Positions 6,436 to 6,740 of a stretch of DNA of 6,740 bases are shown here, one piece after another (the first letter of the stretch is position 1; the number at the start of each line of letters is the position of its first letter). This stretch comes from Segatella copri (GTDB lineage: Bacteria; Bacteroidota; Bacteroidia; Bacteroidales; Bacteroidaceae). A model generated the notes under the pieces. That model had not been told where the DNA came from, did not search any database, and saw nothing but the letters and a program-made list of their open reading frames with translations. The stretch spans positions 1 through 6,740 of the forward strand of contig NZ_JAHOEA010000095.1 of NCBI RefSeq assembly GCF_019127135.1. Reading direction: 5' to 3'. Both the position numbers and the translations under genes were made by a program.

Positions 6436-6740
6436 TTACGGATGATGATTGGTAAAAGGCAAGTTGATTCCTAATCTTATGCCACTTTCCCACAAGAAGT
6501 TGTTCTTATGCAGATGCTCTGGCATTCCATCCATACGTTTGCCAGTAAGACGAGTCAGACCGGAATAGATGCCCAATTTCAGGCATGAGGTCAGTTGATA
6601 ACCAACCTGCAAGTCTGCGCCATAACCCAAATGCCAGTTGGTAGAACCTTTCATTACCTTGGCATCATCGGCTATAGTACGGATGTCAGCCTTGGTCGTT
6701 ACTGCATATATATGAGGTGAAACAGCCAAATCCCATCGGC
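6436..6740 (-). CDS. Outer-membrane beta-barrel protein, DUF3575-like, C-terminal part (5' end cut by window edge)
   Basis: The frame runs from the right edge to TAA at 6436-6438 and gives about 100 residues. An apparent TTG start at 6729 is internal, because the frame continues upstream with Arg-Trp-Asp and fits a beta-strand (WDLAVSPHIYAV). The segment shows alternating polar/hydrophobic strands separated by turns: WHLGYGADLQVGYQL, CLKLGIYSGLTRLTG, NFLWESGIRLGINLPF. This is what the end of a small outer-membrane barrel looks like. DUF3575 proteins often precede FimB/Mfa2 and fimbrillin genes in gut Bacteroidales, and the position here matches. Their role in pilus assembly is not settled. 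A generic OmpA-type or other small barrel cannot be excluded because the N-terminal half is missing. Confidence 0.65.
   Translation of the reverse strand, partial: RWDLAVSPHIYAVTTKADIRTIADDAKVMKGSTNWHLGYGADLQVGYQLTSCLKLGIYSGLTRLTGKRMDGMPEHLHKNNFLWESGIRLGINLPFTNHHP

Noticed and set aside
6436..6729. Short protein starting at a TTG codon at 6729
   Set aside because: The frame stays open to the window edge and the residues before TTG continue a beta-strand, so this is an internal codon of a longer truncated gene.

Overview
The window looks like chromosome from a gut-type Bacteroidales bacterium (Bacteroides, Phocaeicola or Parabacteroides; I cannot fix the species). The evidence is a run of lipoproteins of the fimbrillin/FimB-Mfa2 type, GLUG-repeat proteins, A/T-rich start-codon leaders without clear Shine-Dalgarno sequences, and the C-terminal tail of an Rpn-family nuclease/transposase protein. 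These are typical of that order.

Layout. Positions 3-236 (+) hold the 3' end of an Rpn/PD-(D/E)XK-type gene cut by the left edge. Positions 237-370 are a short convergent intergenic region with two strong hairpins. From 371 to the right edge, everything is one minus-strand operon. In transcription order it contains: an outer-membrane beta-barrel protein, probably DUF3575-like and cut by the right edge (6436-6740); a FimB/Mfa2-type anchor lipoprotein (5522-6415); two ordinary-sized fimbrillins (4599-5492 and 3703-4593); and two large paralogous fimbrillin-GLUG fusions (2103-3668 and 371-2080). Gaps between genes are 5 to 34 nt, so one transcript is likely. Its promoter lies outside the window to the right.

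Working model (inference from the type V pilus literature). The FimB/Mfa2 protein anchors the pilus and stays lipidated. The two ~297-residue fimbrillins are stalk or adaptor subunits. The two long proteins carry an N-terminal fimbrillin module and a C-terminal solenoid-like GLUG module, and are candidate alternative tip adhesins. Three features support this split. All four fimbrillins have a Thr-Arg-Ala cleavage-type motif 25-38 residues after the lipid cysteine, and the anchor has no arginine at all in that region. The last fimbrillin strand (Thr-Ile-x-x-Trp) is present in five of the six modules where it could be judged or in their anchor relative, but is missing from the 569-residue protein. 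The GLUG region of the 521-residue protein is clearly more A/T-rich than its flanks, which hints at exchange of the tip module.

No RNA gene, CRISPR array, insertion-sequence end or reverse transcriptase is visible. The family system is known; the paired, diverged GLUG tips and the lost strand are the parts worth a closer look.
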